A stretch of 64,000 nucleotides of DNA from Ulota crispa (lineage: Eukaryota > Streptophyta > Bryopsida > Orthotrichales > Orthotrichaceae). The position numbers and the translations under genes were made by a program. Location: contig OY987245.1 of the NCBI GenBank assembly GCA_963920765.1, positions 8,820,727 to 8,884,726 of the forward strand, read 5' to 3'. The notes under the pieces are model-generated. The model was not told the origin of the DNA, made no database searches, and saw nothing but the letters and a program-made list of their open reading frames with translations. Below, in pieces: positions 10,146 to 21,789 of this stretch; within the stretch, counting starts at the first letter, position 1, and each line of letters starts with the position of its first letter.

Positions 10146-11099
10146 ATTCCCATCTTTTAAAGCTTATAAAAATATTTTATAAGATTATTTTTTTCTAATT
10201 CATTTGGTTAGTAATAGAAGGAAAAATACTAAAAATACCCTTTAAGTCTTTCAAAATATCAAGTTTACACCAAAAATATTTGAAACATAAAAAATATTCT
10301 TTATTTTTTGTAGGAATATCAATTATACTCCTATTATTTTGAAAAAATCATAAAAAAACTCTTCTATTTTGAAATGTTAAATATATCCTTGTGTTATTTG
10401 AAATGTAAAAATCACCTTTGGTTTCTTGTAAGAATTTGCATTAAATTATACACTAGGTTATCATATAACACAAAGATATAAATAATTTAAAATAGTTGAG
10501 GAGCATTTTTAATATTTTCCCAATATATTAGAAGCATTGTTGATATTTATACAAAAAGGAAAGATATTTTTGGTACTTTTAATCTTTAAGGGACATATAT
10601 GATTTTTCAAAGAATTGAGGAGCATCTTTTATATTTGTTTGTAAAAGAAATTTTGGTATTTAAAACAACAAAATGTGGTATTTTCTATATAAAATTTTGT
10701 TGAATTAGTGAAGTTGTGTCCAAAAGTGTCCAGATCAACAAAAAATTGTTGATTATTTTGTTATTATGGTTATGTTTTTACTTGAATTTAAAGGCTGCTA
10801 ATTTTAAATCTAACCAAATTGTGAAAAGTAAAGAAAATAAAACCAGTCAATGTACACTCAAACTTCTAAAAGATTCCATTTTTTTTTGAAAACTTCTTTT
10901 ATTTTTGAAAACTTCAAATCATTTTAATGAGGTCCAAAAAGATTCTAGAAAGATTTCAAAAACAAACCTAAACTATTGTAATAGTTTTTTTATTAAAAAC
11001 ATTTTAAAGTATTTTGATGAATTACAAAAAGATTCCTAAATGACTCTAATTTAGTCTAAGAGATTCTATTTCTATAAGTATTTTGAAGTACTTTAACAA

Positions 11100-11660
11100 A
11101 TTTCATAAAGATTTTAAAAAGATTCTCAAAGATTCCAAAAAGATTCTTGAAAATTCTCAAAGATTATCAAAGATTTTTAAAATTTCCAAAAAGATTCTCA
11201 AAAGATTTCCAAAGATTCTTGAAGCTTCTCAAAGCTTCTAGGAAGATTCCAAGAAGATTCTTAAATATTTTCAAAAATTCTCAAAAAAATTCAAAATTCC
11301 TAGAACATTTCCAAACATTCTCAAATATTCCAAAATATTCTCAAAGATTTTCAAGAATTCTCAAATATTCCTAAAAGATTCTCAAAGATTTCCAAAGATT
11401 CTCAAACATTCTCAAAGATTCCAAAAAAACTTGAAAAGATTCCCAAAGATTTCCAAAGGTTCTCAAAGATTCCTAAAAGATTCTCAAAGATTCTTAATTG
11501 TCCTCAAACATTCTCAAAGATTCCAAAATAACTTGAAAAGATTCCCAAAGATTTTCAAAGATTCCAAGAAGATTCTTAAAGATTCTAAAATCTTGAAAAG
11601 ATTCTTAAATGTTCTTTAAAATCTTGAAAAGATTCTCAATGATTCCCAAAAGATTCCAAA
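11100..11660 (+). repeat. AAAGATTCTC minisatellite in CACTA copy A
   Basis: Many imperfect 10-12 bp units of the form AAAGATTCTC / AAAGATTCCAAA with AACTTGAAAAGATTCCC variants. The open frames it creates (62-75 residues rich in Phe, Ser, Lys) are low-complexity artefacts. A longer homologous array is at 53400-54135. Confidence 0.9.
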
Positions 11661-11804
11661 ATTTCTATTGATTTATATAACGGTGTCCAAATCAACAGAA
11701 CGTATTTAGTTTTTTAATTTGGTTTTCTATTGTTTTGGACGGAGTTTTCTACTAGTGTAACCTCAATTTGTAGTATAAAGCCACTGCTAATTAGCCCCCT
11801 TCCC

Positions 11805-12015
11805 TTAACCCTTAAAGGACGATAGGGCTTGGTATTTGCTACCAATAAGAAGTTTTAATTTGGGATCTCAAGTAGTTTACTACAACCGCTTTGATCTATT
11901 CTCCAACTTCTTTGTTGATCTCAAATGCAGGAAATGTGTGAATTTATTCCAAATACAAGAAAAACACTTTGTATTCTATTGGTCACAAAGGCACACTTTG
12001 TCCTTTAAGGGTTAA
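11805..12015. mobile_element. TTAA-flanked MITE, 240-bp subfamily
   Basis: TTAA-CCCTTAAAGGACGA at the left and TTTGTCCTTTAAGGG-TTAA at the right. An inverted relative lies at 30213-30455 and a more degraded one at 1201-1456. Noncoding. Confidence 0.8.
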
Positions 12016-12848
12016 GGTACATTCTCACATAAGGGGGACATATGAAACTCACAAGCTTGAGATTTCAAAATCTTGTTGAGTATTTGCATTAAATGGTCTC
12101 ATTAAAACCCTACTTTGATATGGCATATAAATTATGTACTAAATTTTTTAAAGCTATGGTTCTTTATGGTAAAGTCATTTGGATTGAAGTACAAGTTGTT
12201 TTCAAGAAGTTTGGATTGAGTGCCAACAAATGATTCAAAGAGGTAGTTGAAAAGACAATTGGATCTTTCCATCTACATAAGCTCAAATGCTTCAAATTGT
12301 TTATACCATATAGAAAGACGCTGCTTGGTAAAAATTTACCATTTTATATATGAATCTCCACACACAATGTCTTTAAATGTCATGCCTTCTTACATCACTA
12401 TGGAGAATTTGCTCCCTTGAGTTCATAATGTCAAAGTATTTTGATATTGGAAGGAAATAGCAAGTGTGTTTAAATCTCATAGGGACCTTGGGATCAATTT
12501 GTTCCATTCTCACCCATATATATATTTTTGAAACAACAATTCCTTTATTGTCCACGTTTCACACGATAAAAATTTGGAGGGACATGCCCAATTTTGTTCA
12601 AATTGTCAAAAGTAGCAAAATTTAGCCCAAAAAAGTTTATAATAGTTCCACTCATGAAAAAAATTATTTCCCCCTCATTTGAGTGAGTGAGTGCTCAACT
12701 ACGGGAGTGTATTTATGCTCACATGGGTTATATTCTAGACTCCCTTGAAACCCACAAGGTTGTGTTTTATACCTCCCATTTTTATCACCCTTTGTGTGAA
12801 TTTCCCATTAGAGTCTCTCTTCTACCTTAGATATCGTAGAGACGATGC
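12016..12848. other. Intergenic, no gene seen
   Basis: AT-rich. The longest frame (60 residues, 12373-12555 minus) has no recognisable feature. No repeat boundary identified. Confidence 0.4.
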
Positions 12849-13574
12849 TTAACCCCTAAAGGACCAAGTCCCATTTTTGGGGACAAATGAGATTTTGGGC
12901 ATGTACCTATGGTTAGACTACTCTGTGTAATTTTTTGAAATTTTTATGGAAGATGGGGAACTCAAAGATCTATGTGGGCATATAATTTTTTCTTCATTTT
13001 GACATTTATTGAAGAAATTAAAAATGAATTTCTGGGAAAAAGTCCAGATCATGCAACCCAAAAAATTCTTAAAATTTGCATTAAAAATAAAATAAAATAA
13101 AAAATAGGTTCTTTAGACTTATATATAGATGGGGAGCTTTGAATTATTCAATTTTCATTAATGAGATGAAAGTTATGAGAAGTTTTTGTTTGCGGGTAGG
13201 TGTGATTTTGAGAGAAACCATACCTACACATGAACAAAAACTTCTCATAACTTTCATCTCATCAATGAAAATTGAATGATTCAAAACTCCCCACCTATAA
13301 ATAAGTTTCAAGAACCTATTTCCTATTTTTATTCATTTTTTATGCAATTTTTAAGAATTTTTTGGGCTGCCTGATCTGGACCTTTTCCCCAAAATTCATT
13401 TTTAACTTTTTCAATAAATGTCAAAATGAAGAAAAAATTAGATGCCCACGTAGATCTTTAAGTTTCCCATCTTCCATAAAAGCTTCAAAAAATCACGCAA
13501 AGTAATCTAGCCCTAGGTACATGCCTGAAATCTCATTTGTCCCCCAAGGGGACAGTTGGTCCTTTAGGGGTTAA
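12849..13574. mobile_element. TTAA-flanked long palindromic element
   Basis: TTAA-CCCCTAAAGGACCAAG at the left, GTTGGTCCTTTAGGGG-TTAA at the right. The interior is a ~330-bp inverted repeat with a short spacer near 13205-13225 (GTTTGCGGGTAGGTGTG faces CATACCTACACATGAAC). Related to 2269-2996. Confidence 0.85.
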
Positions 13575-14295
13575 GAGGCAAAAATATTTCAAAAATGTGA
13601 AAGATATTCATAAATAATCTTGGTTAGTTTCAGCAAAAATCTTACAACTGTTTTTACAGCTACAAACAATGACAACCAAAAAGAATGCTGCAATGTAAAA
13701 TTTGGATTTTTAGCACTTTTTGAAGTGTTTTCTTTTTAGCCACCTGAAATAGTAATTGTCTTGGGGAAACATTGGTGATAATCAATTACAAACTAGTAAC
13801 ACCGCTGCAAAGTACTTTTTCGTTGCTTACAAAATAAGAGTCAAACAAACAAGATGAATTCATAGTTGTGAATGTTGTGTTGTAACAATGTGCACCAAAA
13901 TTAGAACTTGTAAGAGAAACATTGGGGTCTTAGAAAACAGTTCTTCCGCATTCAAAGAAATTCAAGAATAAATAAATAAATAAACTTTGATGCCCATATT
14001 ATAATCATATGCAAACTTGTCTTTTTAGTGGCAAAGGAGAAGTCATAATAAAAGGAGATTTAAATGTCCTCAAGATTCTCAAAATACAACTTCTCTTAAA
14101 ATTCCAAAAATTTAGAAATTGAATTTTGGATGACATAGTTAGTCATCTAAAATGTCAGCCCTGTTTTTTTGAAAACGAGCCGTTCAATTTGTGAGTTCAC
14201 TAATAGCTCAAAAGAATTTCTGTAATTTAAAAATTTAAAATATATGTGTATGAAGAATATTTTTTAAGATTTGTGTGAAAGTTGTTGTTGTTTAA
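13575..14295. other. Intergenic, no gene seen
   Basis: AT-rich, with a short AATA microsatellite near 13967-13984. No coding signal. Confidence 0.4.
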
Positions 14296-15199
14296 TTAAC
14301 CCCTAAAGGATCAAGGAGCCCACTATGGGTTTTATGAGAACTTGGGCAGGCTCTATTGACTTCATAATTTGGAAATTTTTCATGAAAATTTTAGGATGGG
14401 TGCTACTCATCATAATCTACATGTGAAGCTTTATTTCATGTCATTCCGATAACTAATATATAACTTAGAAGGTTTTTTTAATTGCAAGGTCAAACCAAGT
14501 AGCACAATTATATTCTATTTTTTAATAGAATTGTATAGAATGATACCTACTCAAAAAAAATTGAATCACTCAATTCCAACTAGTGAGGTAAGAGTTCAAA
14601 GGAGTTTTATTTTGCGAGCAATGAAGGTAGGAAGAGGGTAGAAAAAACATATAAAGTTATCTTTTACTCTCAATTTTGAAAATTTTCAAATGAAAATGAA
14701 AGTCAAAGTTACTAATCCTCTGTTAGAGCATTCTCACTATTGGGATTAACAATTTTCAAATTCTTCCAAAACTTATTAGCCTATTAGTTATATCTTTCAT
14801 TCATCAATACCTTCACTTTACAGTTTTTGTAAAAATGAATCCAATTTTTTTTTTGGTTAAATTTTTTTTACATGCTTTCAACCCATTTTTCAACATGTTG
14901 CCAAAATTGCACAAGGAATACAACATATGTGTTTTTCTCCAAAAAGTTTGAAAAAAAAACTTCACCTTGTGGAAGGATTAGAAAAGCCTACAATTTGAAA
15001 TATAGGCACATTGATCTTGCAATTGGTGGGGATATTCATTTTGAAATTTTGGGACAATGTACTTGTGCAAGTCAACCAAAGGATCCTACAGTTGGATTTG
15101 TTAAAAAATAAGTTTCAATGAAGATTTTGACCTTGATTTGGGGACTAGTATTTTGAAGCAGTTTTGGGCCTCTAAACACAAAAGAATTTTAGGGGTTAA
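14296..15199. mobile_element. TTAA-flanked element, 0.9 kb, copy also at 44212
   Basis: It begins TTAA-CCCCTAAAGGATCAAGG and ends ATTTTAGGGG-TTAA. The copy at 44212-45278 is collinear over its whole length apart from one CACTA insertion. The frame at 14872-15111 is partly kept in both copies but shows frameshifts in the second, so there is no good evidence for a gene. Confidence 0.8.
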
Positions 15200-15443
15200 C
15201 CCCTGAGCGCCTAGGCCATATTTACTCAAATCCATACCCTTGTGTACTTAGTCCAATAAAAGTATTACTTAAGTAGAGTCAAATAGCTTGAGTTTTTTTT
15301 GAGTGGTAGTAGACACATGCCTAGAGGTACATGAAAAAGTACAAGTCCTTTAACTTTACCATTAAAAAGAGGATAAGAGTCAAACATGGACATTTCTCAA
15401 AATTGACAATCATATAGTGGTCACTGGTGCGCTTAGGGGTTAA
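15196..15443. mobile_element. TTAA-flanked MITE abutting its neighbour
   Basis: TTAA-CCCCTGAGCGCC at the left and GGTGCGCTTAGGGG-TTAA at the right. Its left TTAA is the right TTAA of the preceding element, so one inserted into the target site of the other. The interior belongs to the GAGCGCC subfamily with 20518 and 28968. Confidence 0.75.
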
Positions 15444-15545
15444 TGACTAATAAATCATGAAGCCTACACTGAAGAGTAGCTAGCTATTTGTGATGTGGAG
15501 GTTACCTTTGGGTGAAACAAACTTTTAATTTAGTTAAAATCACAC

Positions 15546-15800
15546 TTAACCCCTAAAGGACCAACCCCATTTTTTCTTTAAAAACACTCAAAATTGCCAT
15601 TTCCAGTCATTCGATTCCAAGAACAAATTTTCCTAATTTTTTCAAATTAAACCATAGGATCTTACACAAGATTTATGCAAGAACGTATCTTGAAAATTTT
15701 GTGAAGTTTGACTGTATGGATTGAGAAATAGAATCATTTGAAATTAATATAAAATAGTTTTTTTGACCTATGATCAAAACTTTTAAATTCCTTTGACCAC
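15546..15800. mobile_element. Left end of a truncated TTAA element
   Basis: TTAA-CCCCTAAAGGACCAAC starts at 15546 and the following sequence resembles the left part of the element at 54735 (CTCAAAATTGCCATT, then GGATCTT). No matching right end was found nearby; the 3' limit is approximate. Confidence 0.45.
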
Positions 15801-16398
15801 ATGTGGTGGATAAATTTTGCACTATGTGTGTTGAAGAGGTTTGTTCAAAATGTTCTAAAACATGTTAGGTATATCTCCACAAAATTTTATGAGCGACAAA
15901 GACTTGCAACACATCCACGTCAAATTCCAACTTTCTATAGCCCCCTTCCTGGCCCCTTGCACACACTGTTCAAGCATATGGAAGCCACATATTGTCATGG
16001 TTTCACTCCCTAGCCAAGCGTCCCTTTGCGGCACGTTTTGATGCAGGTGCAAACCTTGAAACTTTTGGGTTGGAGGAGAGTTTCAAGCCACGCCCCGTCA
16101 CTTCATGCATATTCACGCCATTATCCTCTTGTGAACTCATTTGACAAAGCTTAGCAAAGCAAGTGGCAGGAGATGTTGTCATGCATTAGAAAAACCAATT
16201 GAAATGAGAAATACAAGGTAAGAGACTCAAATTCAAAGCGGGCATATTGAACGGACCATGTAGAGCCCCCAAAAACAGTGTAGAGATCTATTCTTAAATG
16301 AGTCACATTTTTTGTGTTTAGAAATTATACTTGTACATGCACGGTTTTAGGAACTTAAGAGAGTGACATGAGTCACTATTGACTATGTATATTGGGCG
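15801..16398. other. Intergenic, no gene seen
   Basis: Mixed composition with overlapping 65-70 residue frames on both strands and no recognisable domain. Confidence 0.4.
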
Positions 16399-17285
16399 TA
16401 AGGGCCGCTTTACACCTAGAAGCCGGGCCAATTCTCCTTGGGGCCAATTGTCTAAAATTTTAGCCCATTTTTGCTTAAGGCAAGCCTCAACTACTAATTA
16501 AAATAAGATTATAGTGGTGGCCAATTGTCCCATATGTAAAGGCCTTAAGGCTAAGGAGTTGGGCCAATTCAATAAAGTTAAGCCATCTTTACACTAGACG
16601 TGAGAAATTGTGACAAAAATCTCTTATGGGCCATGGGCTTGTTTTCAAAAAGCTAGCCTTTGGAGATAGTGGCTTCTTGTTGCAATGTAAAGTGAGAATA
16701 GGCCACAAATTTTTTTAAATTAATTAATTTTTTCATTTTTTATTTTTTACTTTTTTGTTTTTTAAATTGAAACATTGACATGATGATAGACACCCAAAAA
16801 AAATAGAGTTGGATAGAGGGGGACGTTCCCAAAATGTGCATGAACCCTAAACATGCAAAGTGTGAAACAAACTCTTAAGTTTTTTGTTTACCTTATCAAG
16901 GTATATTTTACCAATTGTTGTCATTTACTTTCTTTTTATCAACCACAAAGCATTCATACCCCCCGTGCCCCCTATGCAAAGGGATATAATGGATTTGATT
17001 TGAGAAAAAATATATATTCTATGATTTTTTTATTTTTTATTTAATGAAACTTGACATTGGCCCCAAGGCCAAGAACTAGCCTCTTGTTTTTGGTGCACCC
17101 AATTAAATGAGCTTGGGCCATGTCACATCATGTCTTTGTTGAATAAAAAATTCATTTCACCAAATTGGCCCTGCCTTTAGGTGTAAAGGGATTGGGGCTG
17201 ATTTCAGTCTTTTGTCCAATCACAAGTGAGGATTGTTGGCCTCTAACATAGTGGATTGGCCCAGCTAGGTGTAAAGCGGCCCTAA
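16399..17285. mobile_element. Harbinger-like element with TAA TSD, 0.88 kb
   Basis: TAA-GGGCCGCTTTACACCTAG at the left and CTAGGTGTAAAGCGGCCC-TAA at the right: an 18-bp perfect TIR core with the 3-bp duplication TAA. The interior has many GGGCCAATT-type motifs in both orientations. No transposase frame. Confidence 0.85.
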
Positions 17286-17354
17286 TTGTGTTCAAATTTG
17301 TTTTTTTAGTAAAACATAGATATAAGTCATACTAAAATAAATAAAAACTTGTTT

Positions 17355-18254
17355 TTAACTCCTAAATACCCAAGGGACAAATGAGATTTTGGGCAGGTAC
17401 CTACAACCTCAATTTTTGTTTTGATTTTTTGAAACTTTTTTTAAAGATAGGAAAGTACATTAGCTTTTGGGGAATATAGTTTTTATTCCAATCTTTGCCC
17501 AAAAGCAAAATTTATGGAGATTGGGCAGCAAAAAAAAATTACAAAAACTTGAGTTTTTTTTAAATTTTTTTCTTCTTCTCATTAGGTTATAGTTTTGTCT
17601 ACATCTAAAGCTTTGATTCATTGCATTTGCACTAGTTATGAGAAAGTTATGGACAATCTTGTTTTTCGGGCAATTCAAGCATCTTCTTGATAAAATTACT
17701 TATAAACTTCATTTTTGAATGCAAGTTTAACATTTTTTTGAAAAAATTTGTTGGAGAGGGTGAAGTTTGCTTTCTAGAACAATCTCACCTTTGGGATGAT
17801 TGCGTTTCAATTCCATTGCAAGGTTATTAACAATTTAAGTTTTTGTTCAATCTCATACCTTCTTCCACCTAATGTTTTTTTTAAGAATGAAAATTAAGAA
17901 ATTTTTGTTTTGATTTTTTTCCAAAGATTCTTAACTCAATTTTCCACTATAAAAAAATAAACCTCAAAACTCCATTGTGCAAAAAATTTAAGTTCAAAAA
18001 GTTCAAAGTCAAATAATCTAGTCATGCAAGGTGCAAAAATGTTTGTTTTTTACACTTTAAATGCATCTATTTTGCAATTTAGGAGGCCAAAGTTTATGAA
18101 TTATTTTTCCCACATTCTTTTACTAGTCTAGTACATGATCCTATGCCTAGATATGAAAAAAGATCAATTTTCAAACTTGTTTACTCTTTGCAATAGAAAT
18201 GGCAGTTTTGAGTGTCTTTTGACAAAATAAAAGCCCCAGGGCTCTCGGGATTAA
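17355..18254. mobile_element. Probable TTAA-flanked element, 0.9 kb
   Basis: The left end TTAA-CTCCTAAATACCCAAGGG and right end GGGCTCTCGGGA-TTAA are degraded, but the left interior (GACAAATGAGATTTTGGGCA) matches the ends of the 12849 element. No gene. Confidence 0.5.
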
Positions 18255-19794
18255 TCATAATTTGAGTATTAGAATACAAAATGGGTGCTTGCTTTCTTTA
18301 ATGAACTTAGTTGAGCATTCTTAGCTTTGAGGTGGTTGAATTTTGGACTCATGTGCTCCATTTACAAGCTGCCTTTGCATCATGAATGATACCACCTATG
18401 ATCAAGAATAGCTACTTATGCTACTTTTGCTTTAATAAATTGTGATTAATTCACACTAACTCAGAAATTTTCAAATTAAACAACCATACAATTATCTCTT
18501 CTTTGACTTTCTACCAAAAATATTTCCATTTTACCAAGCTGCCCTGATTTTTCCACAGAAGCACAGTTTCCCTTAGATGGTCCATTCACGAGCCTCCTAC
18601 CTTAGGTTTTTTATCCAGGAAGCTCAAAATTTCTCAGGACATTGGTTCAGAGTTCAGACTAAAAGCCTGAGAGCCAGGCACCCAGCTACCTGGTGAGTGT
18701 CACGGAACCCCTGCAAATTGACTTGGGCAGTGGTACTCTGCAAATGTACTGCTACAGCTTTCACCAGATAATTTATAATACAATATTTTTATTTGCTCTT
18801 TTTTAGGCTCTGTTCTTGTCCTTGTAGTAGTGGCTCGCTTTTTGAGCAAGGTACCTCCTCAAACTTCCTCATGATAACTTCTCTTTATGTAAATCCTTCC
18901 CCTGTATAATTCAGAGTCATTGAGTGTTCCTTTAAAAAAACATGGTAGGTTGCAGCTTTTGACTTTCTTTTAGAGTTTGAGAAAGTAAATGGGATCTTTA
19001 ACCTCAAAAGTGATAAAAATGCACTCATCTTTTGCGGTACTAGCCATTTGGGAGTAAAGTACCTAAGCTCAATCCTAAAGGTCAATATCCTTTTCCTAAT
19101 GTTATACCCACGTGTCAATCAACATAACTAAGAGTGGGGGTGCTCAACCTTCTGGAGTATCCATACATAACATTGACATTGTTCAGCAAGTCAAGATATC
19201 TTTTCAACACAAATAACCATAAGAAAAATACTTTTGGATTGTTCAGTTATGAACCTTTGCAAATGAAGACCAACCACGAGCTATATGCGTCTTGGCTATA
19301 CTGTTTATCAAAATTTTCATATGCATAAACTCATTTGCTTAAATGAATAAGGGTATGCAAAGATAATTTGAGATTTTTTTGGCAAGAGTTTGAAAGACAA
19401 CACAGATCTCTTTTGACAAGGAGAAGGTGGGGGCCATGAACACGGGATATTAAATTCATACAACATGTTGACATTGCACCAAATATAGATCAAAATGCAC
19501 AAAAACACGCCAAGTGTTGACTCCACGGAGGTGACTTGTGGTGCAAAAGGGGGGCACCGACTTGGCTTAACTTACATGTCTACAGAGTGAAGGCGTACAC
19601 ATCCACCTCAGCGTCCACGTGTAGCACTGCAAATTGTGGGTAGTTGCCTACATTATGTATACTATAAGGGCACATCATTCTATATAGCATTTTGAATAAC
19701 TCATGAATATGTTACTATCTTTTGTTTGATGTAACATTAGAACTAATGATTGCTATGATTAGAACTATAAGATTTTAAAAAAAAAAAAAAAACA
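18255..19794. other. Intergenic, no gene seen
   Basis: Bases 18571-18617 are a stub of the AAGGTAGGAGGCTC repeat family (compare 37680). Bases 18620-18760 have more balanced composition but no long frame. The frames at 18885-19118 (minus), 19134-19328 (plus) and 19317-19526 (minus) are not recognisable proteins. An A run lies near 19777-19792. Confidence 0.4.
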
Positions 19795-20356
19795 CAATAA
19801 CATATGGATTTGGAATTGGACAACCAAATTAGAGTTCATAAAAAGCAAAATAAAAAACAAACAAGGATGCCAAAGAAAATCCATGTAGCGGCATAGCAAA
19901 GTTTCAAAATTTTGTGTGCTAGTTACCGTAGGTTTTCTTACATAACCACCTAAACGTCAAGGAGGGCATTTTTGTCTTCTAGCTATAAAAAAATATTATA
20001 TATGACAAAAAAAGTGATTTTTCAACTGATTTTTTTCAAAAGTAATCATAAACACAAAAACACTCATATTTTTAAGTAACCCAAATTGTGAGAAGATTTA
20101 GAGACATGCTGTTAGATCCCATATTGTCCTTCTTACAATTTTCATGAGGTATGCATGCAGTGTTGAATTTTGCAATTTTTAGAAATAATATAAGGTGGGC
20201 ACTTGTCATAGCATTGTAGTGCTATAGGGCATGGCATGCTAGGGTTACCAACTTGACACATAAGGGTTGAGCATGATTTTCTGTTTCTTTTGTCTTATGA
20301 CTAGTTTTCAGTTGGCTCTATTTTGGTTGTACAACTTCCAAATCCATATGTTATTG
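19795..20356. mobile_element. Foldback/TIR element (CAATAACATATGG ends)
   Basis: The left end CAATAACATATGGATTTGGA is matched by the inverse TCCAAATCCATATGTTATTG at the right. Pairing continues through CAACCAAATTAGAG and CTCTATTTTGGTTG. No TSD could be fixed. Noncoding. Confidence 0.65.
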
Positions 20357-20517
20357 CAGTTATTTTAGGGTTTTTTAATACCCTTATTATGATGATAACC
20401 ACAACATTAATTTACACCAAATATAAAACATAATATATTTAGTGAAGTATTTAGAGTTTTGGATTGATAATGTTCTAAAATATTTGCTCACCTAATTGTG
20501 ACACATCTAATAGGGCC

Positions 20518-20766
20518 TTAACCCCTCAGCTCCTAGCCTAAATTCGTGTAGTGTTAGACCTCATTGCAAACAATTTGGCTCTTTAAGTTCAAAGACTAAA
20601 TCTAGAAGAGTTAGCCATTGATATTGCACAAGGTTTAGGGTCCGCATATGTATGAAAAATTTGGTAAGTTTCTATTGCATGGATCAAAAGATTATAACAG
20701 TCAAAGACAACAAACCGTCAAATATGGAGATGCCACATTCTGGCTTGTGGGGCGCTCACGGGTTAA
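20518..20766. mobile_element. TTAA-flanked MITE (GAGCGCC subfamily)
   Basis: TTAA-CCCCTCAGCTCCTAGCC at the left, GGGGCGCTCACGGG-TTAA at the right. It is a close direct relative of 28968-29214: both contain GTGTTAGACCTCATTG and GGATCAAAAGATTATAAC. Noncoding. Confidence 0.85.
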
Positions 20767-21377
20767 CATTTAGTTTTGTGTCTCAGTTTGACAGATCCTA
20801 GGGTAACTTTAGATCTCATTTTTGTTGCAATGAAAATGGAAAGATGAAAACGTTGAAAAAAGTACTTGAAGTACTTTGAACATTTAACTCCTTAGAGTGC
20901 CCTTATTCATAATGTGGATAATGGATGACTTCAAATGCTTAGTGTATTGTCTATTTTTCAAGTACTTGACCGATTTTATCATTGGGTGCTTCATTATTTT
21001 TGCCTAAGACTTCGAATCAATTCATGTAAAGTTGAAAAAAAAGAAAAAACGAACAATTTTAAATATACTTTTTTTCGAAATTTTCTTCGGTCATTAATTT
21101 CCTCAAAAAAATATAGATATCCATGCTACTCATCCCTGTGTTAGATCCAAAAATATTACTCAAACGAAAAACTGCAGTGTAAACTTGTCCAAAATGAATT
21201 AGAACTTTGGAATTGGAACTTTTGAAGTTGGGATACAAAATGAAAGTCTCAAGACTCAGTTTTCAACCTCTAACCAATCAAAATTTGAAACGTCAATTAA
21301 ATTTGGAACTTGGGACAGTGTAAATCACTTCTAAGAACCTTCATCACCTTGTTAAGTTGGATGGTAATATTTCCATG
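20767..21377. other. Intergenic, no gene seen
   Basis: The 69-residue frame at 20935-21144 has no recognised features. No repeat boundary found. Confidence 0.4.
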
Positions 21378-21789
21378 TTAGAGCATCTCCATTGGTGGCT
21401 CCAAACTAGTGGTTTAGCGTGGCCACAGGTCACTTTAGGTTTTTTGAGGGTCCGCCGGCGACGCTCGGAAGCTATTTTGTTACGCAGCCTTGTCAAATTG
21501 TGGCCTTGGGACGGTGACCTCCCGGGTAGTTCTTTACTCATGGTGCACCCATTTTGTGCTCTATTTTCAGCGTTGATTCTGCAAGTCCTACCGCGTGGCA
21601 AAGAAGACCAAATCTCTAAATAAATTAGCGCTATTTTTAAACGGCTCGTTTCTTGCGATTGCGTGGCACGTCAATGCGAGCGTTGACCGGTGGGGGCGGC
21701 AGCATTTGCTCGGGGAAACCCCCTTGCGAGGGCCGCACAAAATGCACATGGTGAGTTTGAATTTCAGAGGTCCGGTGGAGATGCTCTTA
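21378..21789. mobile_element. GC-rich Harbinger-like MITE with TTA TSD
   Basis: TTA-GAGCATCTCCATTGG at the left and CCGGTGGAGATGCTC-TTA at the right, with a perfect 3-bp duplication. The interior is strikingly GC-rich for this window (around CGGGTAGTT, TGGGGGCGGCAGC). The three overlapping frames of 70-88 residues are by-products of the high GC. Confidence 0.85.

Larger units (their letters stand above)
8934..11757 (+). mobile_element. Large non-autonomous CACTA-type element, copy A
   Basis: It starts CACTAGTAGAAAATTTAGCA and ends GGAGTTTTCTACTAGTG, flanked by TAA (8931-8933 and 11758-11760). In order it holds GTTGATTT-rich subterminal repeats, a GC-rich tRNA-like segment (~9085-9205), two foldbacks (9285-9635 and 9745-10145), an AT-rich block with a poly-T or poly-A look (10200-10700) and an AAAGATTCTC minisatellite. 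No transposase was found. Copy B is at 51242-54302 and a degraded inverted copy at 26130-28210. Confidence 0.85.

Noticed and set aside
11147-11619. Phe/Ser/Lys-rich open frames of 62-75 residues (also 53441-53993)
   Set aside because: They are translations of the AAAGATTCTC minisatellite; length and composition follow from the repeat, and the frames differ between the two copies.
12849-12866. CCCCTAAAGG motifs as interstitial telomere repeats (CCCTAAA)
   Set aside because: They occur singly at element ends next to TTAA, never as tandem arrays, and as inverted pairs; they are transposon termini.
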